The notes beneath the pieces were generated by a model, which ran no database searches, was not told the origin of the DNA, and worked only from the letters and a program-made list of their open reading frames with translations. A DNA stretch of 64,000 bases. It comes from CAZMZW01 sp964571135. Lineage in GTDB: Bacteria; Chloroflexota; Anaerolineae; Anaerolineales; Anaerolineaceae. The DNA is taken from the NCBI GenBank assembly GCA_964571135.1, contig CAZMZW010000001.1, positions 372,001 through 436,000 of the forward strand, in the 5' to 3' direction. Below, piece by piece: positions 53,044-61,338 of this stretch (the first letter of the stretch is position 1; every line of letters begins with the position of its first letter). The translations under genes and the position numbers were made by a program.

Positions 53044-53046
53044 AGA

Positions 53047-53119
53047 TGCCGAGAGCCAGAATCGAACTGGCCACACCGCGATTTTCAGTCGCGTGCTCTA
53101 CCAACTGAGCTATCTCGGC
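53047..53119 (-). tRNA. tRNA-Phe (anticodon GAA)
   Basis: 73 bases on the minus strand: acceptor GCCGAGA/TCTCGGC with discriminator A, bases TA at 8-9, D arm GCTC...GAGC, anticodon arm GCGAC-TGAAA-ATCGC region with anticodon GAA, and T arm GCCAG-TTCGATT-CTGGC. CCA is not encoded. Confidence 0.95.
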
Positions 53120-53230
53120 AGGTTGGTGCAGAAATTCTACCCGTTAGGGATAGGCTTGTCAAGCAAATGAAATTTTTGTACTTAAATCGACCAATGACCC
53201 GGTTTTGGATTAAAATACTTCCTATCAATA

Positions 53231-55318
53231 ATGAATCAAAATGATCTGATGTATAAAACAGTCCCATCCCCAATTGCCAGATTGATCGAAACTTTACGTC
53301 AGGATCGCTATTTTCCTCTCGTTCTTTTCATTCTGGCTTTGGTTTCCTTTGGCGTCCTTATTCCCTGGCTGAGTTTGTATAGCGATGACTGGCATTATTT
53401 TTGGTTGAGCTACCGCCTGGATTACATTACCCGCTTTTTTATGGGTAATCGGCCATATCTGGGCACGGTTTATGATTTTATTAATAATTTTTTAGGCCCC
53501 AACCCGCTTCAATGGCATATCGTTCTTTTTCTGCTTAAATGGACAGGGGTGACAACTCTCTGGTTTACTCTGAAAAAAGTTTTTTATGACCAGAGGAACA
53601 TGGCCAAATGGATTTGCCTTTTATTTGCTTTTTACCCCGGTAACCTGATTCTATTCCAACCCCTGGTTTTTCTTTTGATCGTCATCCAGATCAATGTATT
53701 TTTCTTATCCTTATTGTTTTGTATTTTAGCGATTCAGCAGCCCAGGTGGAAAGCTATTTTCATTTTTATTTCACTGGCCACTTCAATTCTCAATTTAGTG
53801 GCTTCCGAATATTTCTTTTTCCTTGAGCTTTTACGTCCGCTTTTTCTGTGGTTGGCATTGCGACCATCAACCCAGGATCCAAAAGAAAGGTTCAAGCGGA
53901 CGCTTTTGCACTGGATCCCGTACCTGCTGATTTTTATGGGTGCCATTGCCTGGCGATTTTTCTTTCAGGCAACCCTCACTTCTCAGCAGCCCTGGGTGTT
54001 ACAGGATCTGCAAAAACAGCCTCTGAATACCCTTATCGAACTGGGCAGGGAAGTTTTGAAATCGTTCTATCATCTATTTGTCACTGCCTGGAATAATCCG
54101 GTGCTTCTTGACAAAATCTATGAGCCGAAACAGCTGATAATCACAGCATATTTCTTTGGTTTGGTATTGCTTTCATTTATTTTCTTATTCGTGTTTTTCA
54201 TATCAATGAAGCAACATAAAAAAGAAGAGACAAATTCTCAAAGAATTACCAGCCGAATGGCAGGGTTGATCGGACTGGCCGCCCTGTTACTGGGAGGCCT
54301 TCCTATCTGGTTATCCAGGTACAGCGTGGATTTTGGCTTCCGCACGGAAAACCGTTTTGTCATCCCGTTTATCCTGGGGATCAGCCTTTTCCTGGCGGGC
54401 ATTACTTTTATCGTTTTCCGTGATAATCTAACGCGGACTTTCGTTTTGTCTCTCACCCTCGCCCTCGGGTTGGGTTTTCAATTTATAACCGTTAATCTTT
54501 ATCGCCAGGAAACCGAAAACTTAAAGACCTATTTTTGGCAAATGCAATGGCGCATCCCGTCCATGCAAACGGGAATTCATTTCATCACCAATCCCCCCCC
54601 TTTACCCATGGAAGGCGAAAATTCCATTTCGGCAGGGATCAATTGGATTTACGGCCGCAATGAAGCCAAAAAACAAATTGATTATTACCTGTACTTTAAC
54701 CAGCAGCGCATCCCCAAGGAATTGGGCGATCTGGTGAAAGATAAGCCCCTTGATGTCGGCCACCAAATTGGTGACTTTTCTGGAGAGCAATTGCATCTGC
54801 TGGCTTTTTATTATTCACCTCCAGCTTGCCTGAAGCTGCTTGATCCTTCCTTTATAGAGAATAATTTAGAGGTCCCTGCCTTTGTTTCTGAAGCAGCAGT
54901 GCTATCTGAACCAGAATTGGTCACACCGGAAATTTCACCTCTAAACCGGGAACATCTTTACCAGTTATTTGGTAAAGAACCCGCCCATACTTGGTGTTTT
55001 TATTTTGAACAGGCGGAACTGGCCAGGCAGTTTAAGAATTGGAAAGAAGTCGGCGCACTTTACACGCAGGTTGTTGACCGGGGGCTGAAACCAGCCATCA
55101 CCGAAGAATGGTTCCCGTTTATTGAAGGTCTGGTAAACCTGCAGGACTGGCAAAAGGCAATGGACCTTTTCCGTTCAGCCACCCTGGATTCTAAAAGTGA
55201 TCAACCTTCTTTATGCAGTCTTTGGAGCCGGATTTTTAATCAGCTCAATCCTACCGGAGTGGATTTAAATTTCGCTCAAACCTATTTTTCAAGTGAATTA
55301 GGTTGCATTCGCAAATAG
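53231..55318 (+). CDS. Large multi-spanning membrane protein, function unknown
   Basis: 695 residues. About eleven hydrophobic helices span residues 25-430, with LYSDDWHYFWLSYRLDYITRFFMGNRPYLGTVYDFINNFLGPNP early on: the acidic pair before a Tyr and the following aromatic loop are reminiscent of GT-C membrane glycosyltransferases. The C-terminal 250 residues are soluble and helical (NWKEVGALYTQVVDRG and LVNLQDWQKAMDLFRSA look like TPR-type helix pairs). No ribosome site precedes the ATG. A role in surface polymer assembly is possible but not shown. Confidence 0.65.
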   Translation: MNQNDLMYKTVPSPIARLIETLRQDRYFPLVLFILALVSFGVLIPWLSLYSDDWHYFWLSYRLDYITRFFMGNRPYLGTVYDFINNFLGPNPLQWHIVLFLLKWTGVTTLWFTLKKVFYDQRNMAKWICLLFAFYPGNLILFQPLVFLLIVIQINVFFLSLLFCILAIQQPRWKAIFIFISLATSILNLVASEYFFFLELLRPLFLWLALRPSTQDPKERFKRTLLHWIPYLLIFMGAIAWRFFFQATLTSQQPWVLQDLQKQPLNTLIELGREVLKSFYHLFVTAWNNPVLLDKIYEPKQLIITAYFFGLVLLSFIFLFVFFISMKQHKKEETNSQRITSRMAGLIGLAALLLGGLPIWLSRYSVDFGFRTENRFVIPFILGISLFLAGITFIVFRDNLTRTFVLSLTLALGLGFQFITVNLYRQETENLKTYFWQMQWRIPSMQTGIHFITNPPPLPMEGENSISAGINWIYGRNEAKKQIDYYLYFNQQRIPKELGDLVKDKPLDVGHQIGDFSGEQLHLLAFYYSPPACLKLLDPSFIENNLEVPAFVSEAAVLSEPELVTPEISPLNREHLYQLFGKEPAHTWCFYFEQAELARQFKNWKEVGALYTQVVDRGLKPAITEEWFPFIEGLVNLQDWQKAMDLFRSATLDSKSDQPSLCSLWSRIFNQLNPTGVDLNFAQTYFSSELGCIRK

Positions 55319-55392
55319 CAGCAATACGATCTCTCTCAGGGGTCTAGGCTTAAGACCGTATAATTAACTAAGTATCCACTTTTGGAGAATCT

Positions 55393-56586
55393 ATGACCCC
55401 TCCAGAAAAGCCCTTTGTGATCGGAATCATCGGCAATATTGGTACGGGAAAAAGCCTGGTGCGTAAGATGCTGGAGCGCCTGGGTGGTTTGGGTATTGAC
55501 GCTGATGCATTGGCTCATCGAGCCCTGTTAAAAGGCAGTCCGGTGTATGAAAAAGTGATTGCCCAATTTGGATCACAGTTGTTAAATGCAAAGGGGGAGA
55601 TTGAACGGCAAAAGCTGGCTTCCCTTGTTTTTACCAATAAAGAGAACCTTCTTATTTTGGAGAATATGATCCACCCGGCCGTGGAAGCTGCTGGAAGGCA
55701 GATCATTTCCGAATCCACTTCACCTTTTGTGGTTATTGAAGCCATCAAGCTCCTTGAATCTGGTCTGGCGGAAGGGTGCGACAGCCTCTGGCTTGTCAAT
55801 GTGCCTCTCGATACTCAAATCGAGCGTGTTATGCAGAATCGGGGGATGACCCGCAATCAGGTTCTGCAGCGGGTGGAACACCAATCCTTGCCAGAAACCA
55901 AACTGCATTCAGCCCATGTAGTTATTGATAACGGCAGTGGTCCAGAGTTCACCTGGAAACAGGTCAATGCTGTTTTTTCCCAACAGGTATCCGATAACCC
56001 AAAATTGGGCAGGGAGCTTGATCGATATCAGGAATGGAAAAACATTAACCGCTCACTCAGATTTCTGCAGCCCACAAATTCAATTTTCCTGAAAAAAATA
56101 GTGGAAGCTGCCCAACCCGTGGAATGGGTCAATAATTGGATTAATTCAGCCGCACATCGCGATTCTGAAAACGTGGGTTTGCATACTCGTTCCAGCTATT
56201 TTGAAATGTTGGTGAAGTTTCAGTGCTTCCTTAACCAGCCTGATAAGAAACCAGTGATGTTGTCGGTGGTGAATATTGAAAACTTTATCCTCCAACCGCT
56301 TTATTTATTTACCATGAATGAAAAAGAACCGTTTGATCTCAGACAATGGCTGGATGAAATTGATTTGATCGCCAATCAGAAATTATGTGAGGCGGTTATT
56401 TTCCCTATAAGTAAAAAAGCTTCAGCTATAAATGGGCAATTGGTGGAGAATGGCTATAAAGTCCTCTCCCCCGATGAAGAACTTTTCGATATTTGGAAGA
56501 CTGAAGTCGCAAGAACCGGGGTGGCAGGGTACAATGTAATGGCTAAAAATTTCCGAAAGTCCATTCACTTTGATTTAATATCCTGA
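55393..56586 (+). CDS. coaE: Dephospho-CoA kinase with a C-terminal domain of unknown function
   Basis: 397 residues, about twice the usual CoaE. The first 195 residues are a normal CoaE: P-loop GNIGTGKS (14-21), GIDADALAH with the dephospho-CoA-binding Asp, AIKLLESGLAEGCDSLWLVNVP, and RNQVLQRV as lid. The enzyme phosphorylates the 3'-OH of dephospho-CoA, the last step of CoA synthesis. The remaining 200 residues (after FSQQVSDNPK) are not part of CoaE. They contain WVNNWINSAAHRDSENVGLHTRSSYFEML and a possible acyl-binding alpha/beta fold, but I do not recognise the family. ATG after GGAG. The stop shares one base with the next start. Confidence 0.9.
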   Translation: MTPPEKPFVIGIIGNIGTGKSLVRKMLERLGGLGIDADALAHRALLKGSPVYEKVIAQFGSQLLNAKGEIERQKLASLVFTNKENLLILENMIHPAVEAAGRQIISESTSPFVVIEAIKLLESGLAEGCDSLWLVNVPLDTQIERVMQNRGMTRNQVLQRVEHQSLPETKLHSAHVVIDNGSGPEFTWKQVNAVFSQQVSDNPKLGRELDRYQEWKNINRSLRFLQPTNSIFLKKIVEAAQPVEWVNNWINSAAHRDSENVGLHTRSSYFEMLVKFQCFLNQPDKKPVMLSVVNIENFILQPLYLFTMNEKEPFDLRQWLDEIDLIANQKLCEAVIFPISKKASAINGQLVENGYKVLSPDEELFDIWKTEVARTGVAGYNVMAKNFRKSIHFDLIS

Positions 56587-57467
56587 TGACCAACATAATT
56601 TCTGATATCGCCCTGCTATTTCAACGGATTACCTGGTTAAGTATTCTGGATATTTTATTCGTTACTGTGATTTTCTATTCCATCCTGATTACTTTGCGTG
56701 ATACCCAGGCCATGGTACTGCTTCGTGGAACAATTCTTCTGGTCATCATCGTTGGTCTGATCACTTCGATCTTTAAATTACCCGCTTTGTCCTGGCTCAT
56801 CCGCACGGCCATGCCGGCACTGATATTTTCCATCCCGGTGATTTTCACGCCTGAAATTCGGCGGGCTCTGGAGAAACTGGGGCATGCCCGTTTTAGACGC
56901 GTTTTACTTTTTAGGTCGCCTCTTTCCAATGATGCAGTTGATTCCATGATCAAGGCTGTCGTGAGCGCCTGCATCCGCCTGGCAGAACACCATTACGGAG
57001 CGTTGATCGTTTTACAGCGCCTGGATAATCTGAATGAATATATTAATACCGGGGTGAAATTGGAATCGCGCATTACAGCAGAGCTCCTCATCCAGGTTTT
57101 TTACCCTGGCACGCCCTTGCATGATGGCGCGGTAGTGGTGGTGGGTGATCGGCTTCAGGCAGCCGGATGCGTCATGCCACTCTCGAAGAGTAAAGCGCTC
57201 AATCAGTCCCCTGAAAGAGAGTCCGGTCTTAGGCACCGTGCAGCTCTGGGTATTGCCGAGGTTAGCGATGCCATCGCGCTTGTGGTCTCAGAGGAGACCG
57301 GTACAATTTCCATGGCAAACCGCGGTCGTCTGCTTAAGCGGATCAGCGCTGAAAAATTGGAAAATTATCTTAAAGCTTTTTATAACCAATCCAGTTTGAT
57401 ATCTTCTTCCACACTCATTACCCGGCTGGAGCATGTGCTTGGGCGCGACCGGGATGAGGAACAATGA
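56586..57467 (+). CDS. cdaA: Diadenylate cyclase CdaA
   Basis: 293 residues: three N-terminal membrane helices (about 20-85) and a DisA_N catalytic domain with HDGAVVV (DGA at 180-182) and RHRAALG (RHR at 216-218), the two motifs needed to make cyclic di-AMP from two ATP. Followed by a coiled-coil-like tail. Overlaps coaE by one base and the next gene by four, so the three are one unit. The next gene is its CdaR-like partner, as in Firmicutes (cdaA-cdaR-glmM); glmM is not here. Confidence 0.95.
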   Translation: MTNIISDIALLFQRITWLSILDILFVTVIFYSILITLRDTQAMVLLRGTILLVIIVGLITSIFKLPALSWLIRTAMPALIFSIPVIFTPEIRRALEKLGHARFRRVLLFRSPLSNDAVDSMIKAVVSACIRLAEHHYGALIVLQRLDNLNEYINTGVKLESRITAELLIQVFYPGTPLHDGAVVVVGDRLQAAGCVMPLSKSKALNQSPERESGLRHRAALGIAEVSDAIALVVSEETGTISMANRGRLLKRISAEKLENYLKAFYNQSSLISSSTLITRLEHVLGRDRDEEQ

Positions 57468-57868
57468 AAGCAAATCCAATTCGCATGCGTTTTCTTAAGA
57501 CGCTTTCCTTATTCCTTACTGCATTTCTGATGGCTTTTGTGATTTGGGCAATAGCTATCAATTCGGCTGATCCATTGGAAAAGCGGATATTTCCGAACCC
57601 GATACCCTTGGAAGTAATTGGATTGGATCAAAAATTCACCATTACCAGTGTAATTCCAACCAACGTTGAACTCATTTTCACTGCTCCCCAATCCTCGTGG
57701 GCATCCTTGCTGAACGGCAGTCAAACGATTCGTTCCACTGTGGACCTGACCGGATTATCTGCTGGCCAATATGACCTGGAGGTAAAAATCCAGACCGAGG
57801 TACCCACGTTTAGGATAGAAAAAATTAACCCCTGGTCAATTCATGTCACTCTCGAACTAAAAAATTAA
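57464..57868 (+). CDS. cdaR: YbbR-like protein, CdaR-type partner of CdaA
   Basis: 134 residues: an N-terminal membrane helix (FLKTLSLFLTAFLMAFVIWAIAI) followed by one YbbR-like beta-rich domain outside the membrane (PIPLEVIGLDQKF ... STVDLTGLSAGQYDLEVKI). Firmicute CdaR has several YbbR repeats and about 400 or more residues; this one has a single repeat, so it is a minimal form. Start ATG overlaps the cdaA stop (ATGA). Confidence 0.8.
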   Translation: MKANPIRMRFLKTLSLFLTAFLMAFVIWAIAINSADPLEKRIFPNPIPLEVIGLDQKFTITSVIPTNVELIFTAPQSSWASLLNGSQTIRSTVDLTGLSAGQYDLEVKIQTEVPTFRIEKINPWSIHVTLELKN

Positions 57869-57884
57869 CTAATACCAAAAAAAT

Positions 57885-59252
57885 ATGGCAAAACCTATTG
57901 TAGCTATTGTTGGACGTCCGAATGTGGGCAAAAGCACGTTATTCAACCGGCTGGCTGGCGAGCGCCTGGCGATTGTGGATGATACTCCTGGCACAACCCG
58001 GGACCGCCTGTTTGCAGATGGATTGTGGAATGGGATAAATTTTCATATCATCGATACGGGTGGGATTGACCCAACTGGTGCAGGCCGAAAAGACCCGCTC
58101 AGCATTGGGTCGGCGGATTATATCGAACAGATCCGCTTGCAAGCCCTGCTGGCAGTCCGGGATGCCGATGCGGTTTTATTTCTTACCAATGCAATCGATG
58201 GCGTCACTTCCGCTGACCAGGAGATCGCCCAGATCCTGAGAAAGAATCAAACTAAACGCGAGGGAAAACCATTTCCGCCCATTCTGCTGGTTGTTAATAA
58301 AGCAGACAATAAAAATCTGCGTGATCAATTTGTGGAGTTCTATAAATTGGGTATGGGCGAACCTTACCCAATTTCTGCCCTGCACGGCACCAGTACCGGG
58401 GATATGTTGGATGAGCTGACCGCCGTTCTTCCGCAGGTTACTGAAGAAGAGGAAGACCTTTCAGTCAAGGTTGCGATTGTGGGTAAACCGAATGTAGGCA
58501 AATCCAGTTTGCTCAATCGTTTGGCAGGGGAAGAGCGTGCCATTGTCAGCCCAATTGCCGGCACAACCCGCGATGCAACGGATACTCATGTTGATTTTGA
58601 AGGCACACCGATCACCTTGATCGATACGGCCGGAATCCGCAAGCGGGGCAGTATCTCTCCTGGGGTTGAAAAATATAGTGTCATCCGCACAATGCAGGCA
58701 ATCGAGCGCTGCGATGTGGCTTTATTGCTGATTGATGCCACCGACTCGATCAGCCAGCAGGATTTGCATATAGCCGGATTCATCAAGGATGCCTGGAAGA
58801 GCACGGTGGTGCTGGTGAATAAATGGGATGCGATTGAAAAAGATAACTACACCATGGAGACTTTCGGATTGAATATGCGTCACGCCCTGGATTTCATGGA
58901 TTACGTCCCCATTCTTTATATTTCTGCCAAAACGGGTCAGCGCGTTGACCAGGTGTTGCCAGCGGTGATGAAAGTGCAAAATGAGCGTCTCGCTCGTATT
59001 CCCACTTCCCAACTAAACCGAATTCTTATGAATGCGCAGGACCTGCATGCCCCCACATCACGGACAGGTGATATCCTCAAGATCTATTATGGCACCGAAG
59101 TAAAAACCAACCCGCCTACTATTTTGCTGCATGTCAATAACCCCAAATTGGCTCATTTTTCTTATCTGCGCTACCTGGAGAACCAGTTACGGGAACAGTT
59201 TGCTTTCACCGGAACCCCGGTGCATTTTATTATGCGTCCCCGCAAGCGCTAA
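57885..59252 (+). CDS. der: Ribosome-assembly GTPase Der (EngA)
   Basis: 455 residues with two GTPase domains in tandem: GRPNVGKST ... DTPGTTRDR ... DTGG ... NKAD in the first, GKPNVGKSS ... AGTTRDATD ... DTAG ... NKWD in the second, followed by a KH-like C-terminal domain ending HFIMRPRKR. Der acts in late 50S subunit assembly. Starts 16 bases after the CdaR-like gene. Confidence 0.97.
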   Translation: MAKPIVAIVGRPNVGKSTLFNRLAGERLAIVDDTPGTTRDRLFADGLWNGINFHIIDTGGIDPTGAGRKDPLSIGSADYIEQIRLQALLAVRDADAVLFLTNAIDGVTSADQEIAQILRKNQTKREGKPFPPILLVVNKADNKNLRDQFVEFYKLGMGEPYPISALHGTSTGDMLDELTAVLPQVTEEEEDLSVKVAIVGKPNVGKSSLLNRLAGEERAIVSPIAGTTRDATDTHVDFEGTPITLIDTAGIRKRGSISPGVEKYSVIRTMQAIERCDVALLLIDATDSISQQDLHIAGFIKDAWKSTVVLVNKWDAIEKDNYTMETFGLNMRHALDFMDYVPILYISAKTGQRVDQVLPAVMKVQNERLARIPTSQLNRILMNAQDLHAPTSRTGDILKIYYGTEVKTNPPTILLHVNNPKLAHFSYLRYLENQLREQFAFTGTPVHFIMRPRKR

Positions 59253-59254
59253 GG

Positions 59255-59260
59255 TATAAT
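59255..59260 (+). promoter_or_regulatory. TATAAT -10 box before lepB
   Basis: A perfect TATAAT lies 12 bases before the lepB ATG, with no Shine-Dalgarno between, so the transcript leader would be very short. The -35 region falls in the end of der and is not clear. Confidence 0.45.
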
Positions 59261-59272
59261 CCTTCCCTTATC

Positions 59273-59869
59273 ATGGATAAACAAAAGGATGTCTCGCTGC
59301 CTTCAGAGGACGTTGAAACCCAGCCTCAAAAAGAGGGGTGGCAGGTTGTCGTTCTGGATTTTGCCAAAAACCTGTTAATCGCTTTAGTATTGGTTTTTCT
59401 GGTTAATCTGGTCATAGACAGGGTGCGCGTGGAAAATATTAGCATGTTCCCAACTCTCAAAGAAGGGGATATGTTGGTGGTGAACAAACTGGCTTATAAA
59501 TTGGGTAAAGTGGAACGTGGCGATATTCTTACTTTTCATTACCCCCTTGACCCAAAATTGAGTTTTATTAAGCGTGCCATTGGTCTGCCCGGAGACAAGG
59601 TGGAAATTGTAAATAAAAAGGTTTGGGTGAATGGTCATGCCCTCAACGAACCTTACATTGTCACACCATCGGATTACACCGGTGAGTGGGTGATTCCGGC
59701 TGATTCGGTGTTTGTCCTGGGTGATAATCGTGTCGATTCAGCAGACAGTCATGTATGGGGTTTTGTGCCATCCAATGACCTTGTCGGGAAAGTTTTGGCA
59801 GTTTACTGGCCTCCCAACCGAATGCGCATAGTCTCCCACCCTGATTTGATGGCATCAGCCACACCCTAA
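59273..59869 (+). CDS. lepB: Signal peptidase I
   Basis: 198 residues: cytosolic tail, one membrane helix (about 30-48) and the S26 protease domain outside. Catalytic Ser57 in ISMFPTL, general-base Lys100 in FIKRAIGLPGD, and the closing LGDNRVDSADSHVWGFV box. It removes signal peptides of exported proteins other than lipoproteins. Last gene of the coaE-lepB direction; it converges with the GntR regulator. Confidence 0.95.
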   Translation: MDKQKDVSLPSEDVETQPQKEGWQVVVLDFAKNLLIALVLVFLVNLVIDRVRVENISMFPTLKEGDMLVVNKLAYKLGKVERGDILTFHYPLDPKLSFIKRAIGLPGDKVEIVNKKVWVNGHALNEPYIVTPSDYTGEWVIPADSVFVLGDNRVDSADSHVWGFVPSNDLVGKVLAVYWPPNRMRIVSHPDLMASATP

Positions 59870-59911
59870 TTTCTGCTTTCAAAATCCATCGATCGAAAGA
59901 ATTATCCGCAC

Positions 59912-60661
59912 TTAAGATTTCCTGGTCAATCTGACCGTATATTTATAGCGGTCACCGCGGTAAAGGATTTTCACAAATTCCACTGCTTTACGATTCTGTG
60001 TCCATAAAGTCCGTTCGCTTAATAATAACGGACTTCCCTCCGGTACTTCCAGAAGGCTTCCTTCTTCAGCGGAAGCCAGGGTGACTTCCAGGGTTTCATC
60101 CGCTTCGGATGGGAAGATCCCGAACTTTTCCTGCAAAATTGTATAAATCGAGCCGCGTTTTTCCACTTCTTCGCGTGTGATTTCCTGGCCGGGCTGCAGA
60201 GCCAGGTAGGAATCCTGTATCCCAATGGGTGTGTCGTTCCCGGTGCGCAGGCGTTTGATCCGTAATACCTGCCTCCCAGAAGTGAGCTCCAGATGTTTTT
60301 TTGCCTGTGGGGGCGGCATCGTAAAGCCAAATTCCAGGAAGATCTGCCCGGGTTTTAATCCGCGGTTGATCATATCCTCACTGAAGCTGGTCAGCTCCAG
60401 TATCCCCTTTTGCAGTTTTGGAGGCGAAACGAAGGTGCCTTTGCCATGGACCCGGTAAAGGAATCCCTGCCGTACCAACAGGTCGATCCCCTGGCGGATG
60501 GTGGGCCGGCTCAGATTGTATTGTTCCTCTAATTGCCGTTCGGAGGGGATGGGTTCATGCTGATGCCAGGCGCCATCCTCGATCATTTGACGCAGGATGC
60601 TGGTCAATTGATAGTATTTGGGAATGATGTTGCCTGGGTCAATAACACTTGACATTGTCAT
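59912..60661 (-). CDS. GntR-family regulator, HutC/UTRA type
   Basis: 249 residues. The N-terminal winged helix-turn-helix has PIPSERQLEEQYNLSRPTIRQGIDLLVRQGFLYRVHGKGTFV, a near-consensus GntR domain; the UTRA ligand domain (about 95-245) has ELTSFSEDMINRGLKPG and the late SERTLWTQNRKAVEFVKILYRGDRYKYTVRL. Regulators of this type bind sugar phosphates or similar small ligands. It is divergent from the microcompartment operon and the gap contains a TGGTCATTACCA site, so it probably controls that operon and perhaps itself. Confidence 0.92.
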   Translation of the reverse strand: MTMSSVIDPGNIIPKYYQLTSILRQMIEDGAWHQHEPIPSERQLEEQYNLSRPTIRQGIDLLVRQGFLYRVHGKGTFVSPPKLQKGILELTSFSEDMINRGLKPGQIFLEFGFTMPPPQAKKHLELTSGRQVLRIKRLRTGNDTPIGIQDSYLALQPGQEITREEVEKRGSIYTILQEKFGIFPSEADETLEVTLASAEEGSLLEVPEGSPLLLSERTLWTQNRKAVEFVKILYRGDRYKYTVRLTRKS

Positions 60662-60693
60662 TTTCTCGTGATATTATTGGATAAGATGTTAAG

Positions 60694-60705
60694 TGGTCAT
60701 TACCA
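60694..60705. promoter_or_regulatory. GntR/HutC-type operator candidate
   Basis: TGGTCATTACCA has the TGGT-N4-ACCA shape of HutC/DasR-class sites, and the wider AAGTGGTCATTACCAGTT is a palindrome with one mismatch in each arm's seven bases. It lies between the divergent regulator and the microcompartment operon. A second palindrome TGACATTGTCA (60650-60660) covers the start codon of the regulator. Confidence 0.55.
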
Positions 60706-60755
60706 GTTACATTATCTATCAAAAGAGACTTAAAGTCAAGTGTATAAAAACAACT

Positions 60756-61334
60756 ATGGATAATATATCTGACAACGAGATCAAAGAAATTGTCCAGCGC
60801 GTACTGCAGCAGACCGGGCAGGCGCCGTCTCCTGTTTCTGCCAATCAACCGGCAGCCCAAACCCCCAAATCCAATTCAAAGATTGTCGCCATTGGCTCTG
60901 ACCACGGCGGTTTCGAAATGAAGACTGCCCTGATCGAGTACCTCAAGGAATTGAAATATGAGGTCACTGACTGCGGCACCAACAGTAAGGAAGCCGTGGA
61001 TTATCCGGACTTTGCACTGGCGGTGGCGGAACAGGTTCGCCAAGGTAAAGCCTGGCGGGGCATCATGATCGACGGAGCCGGGATCGGTTCCTGCATGGTT
61101 GCCAACAAAGTGCCGGGTGTGCGGGCGGCCATGGCATACGACTATGCCAGTGCATCCAACAGCCGCGAGCATAATAACGCCAACTACCTGACGCTTGGGG
61201 CGGGGCTGATCGGTCTAAACCAGGCCAAACTGATTGTCAAGACCTGGCTGTCAACGGAATACGCCGGAGGCCGCCATCAAGCCCGTGTCGATAAGATCAT
61301 GCAAGTGGAAAAGAAATTCCTGAAAGAGGGTTAA
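60756..61334 (+). CDS. RpiB/LacAB-family sugar-phosphate isomerase with microcompartment-targeting-like N-terminus
   Basis: 192 residues from ATG 60756; a longer frame to 60693 would overlap the operator. The first 20 residues (DNEIKEIVQRVLQQTG) form an amphipathic helix followed by a Pro/Ala/Ser linker, the design of microcompartment encapsulation peptides. The core is RpiB-like: GSDHGGFEMK, TDCGTNSKEAVDYPDFA, GIMIDGAGIG and NSREHNNANYLTLGAG. In RpiB the catalytic Cys lies at the position of Asp106 here (ICGTG against IDGAG); a Cys is found seven residues later (Cys113). It should interconvert pentose phosphates, in line with the SPU-type locus. Confidence 0.88.
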   Translation: MDNISDNEIKEIVQRVLQQTGQAPSPVSANQPAAQTPKSNSKIVAIGSDHGGFEMKTALIEYLKELKYEVTDCGTNSKEAVDYPDFALAVAEQVRQGKAWRGIMIDGAGIGSCMVANKVPGVRAAMAYDYASASNSREHNNANYLTLGAGLIGLNQAKLIVKTWLSTEYAGGRHQARVDKIMQVEKKFLKEG

Positions 61335-61338
61335 TCCT

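Noticed and set aside
60693..60755. Longer N-terminus for the RpiB-like isomerase
   Set aside because: It would cover the operator and promoter region, and the family-like targeting helix starts at the ATG at 60756.
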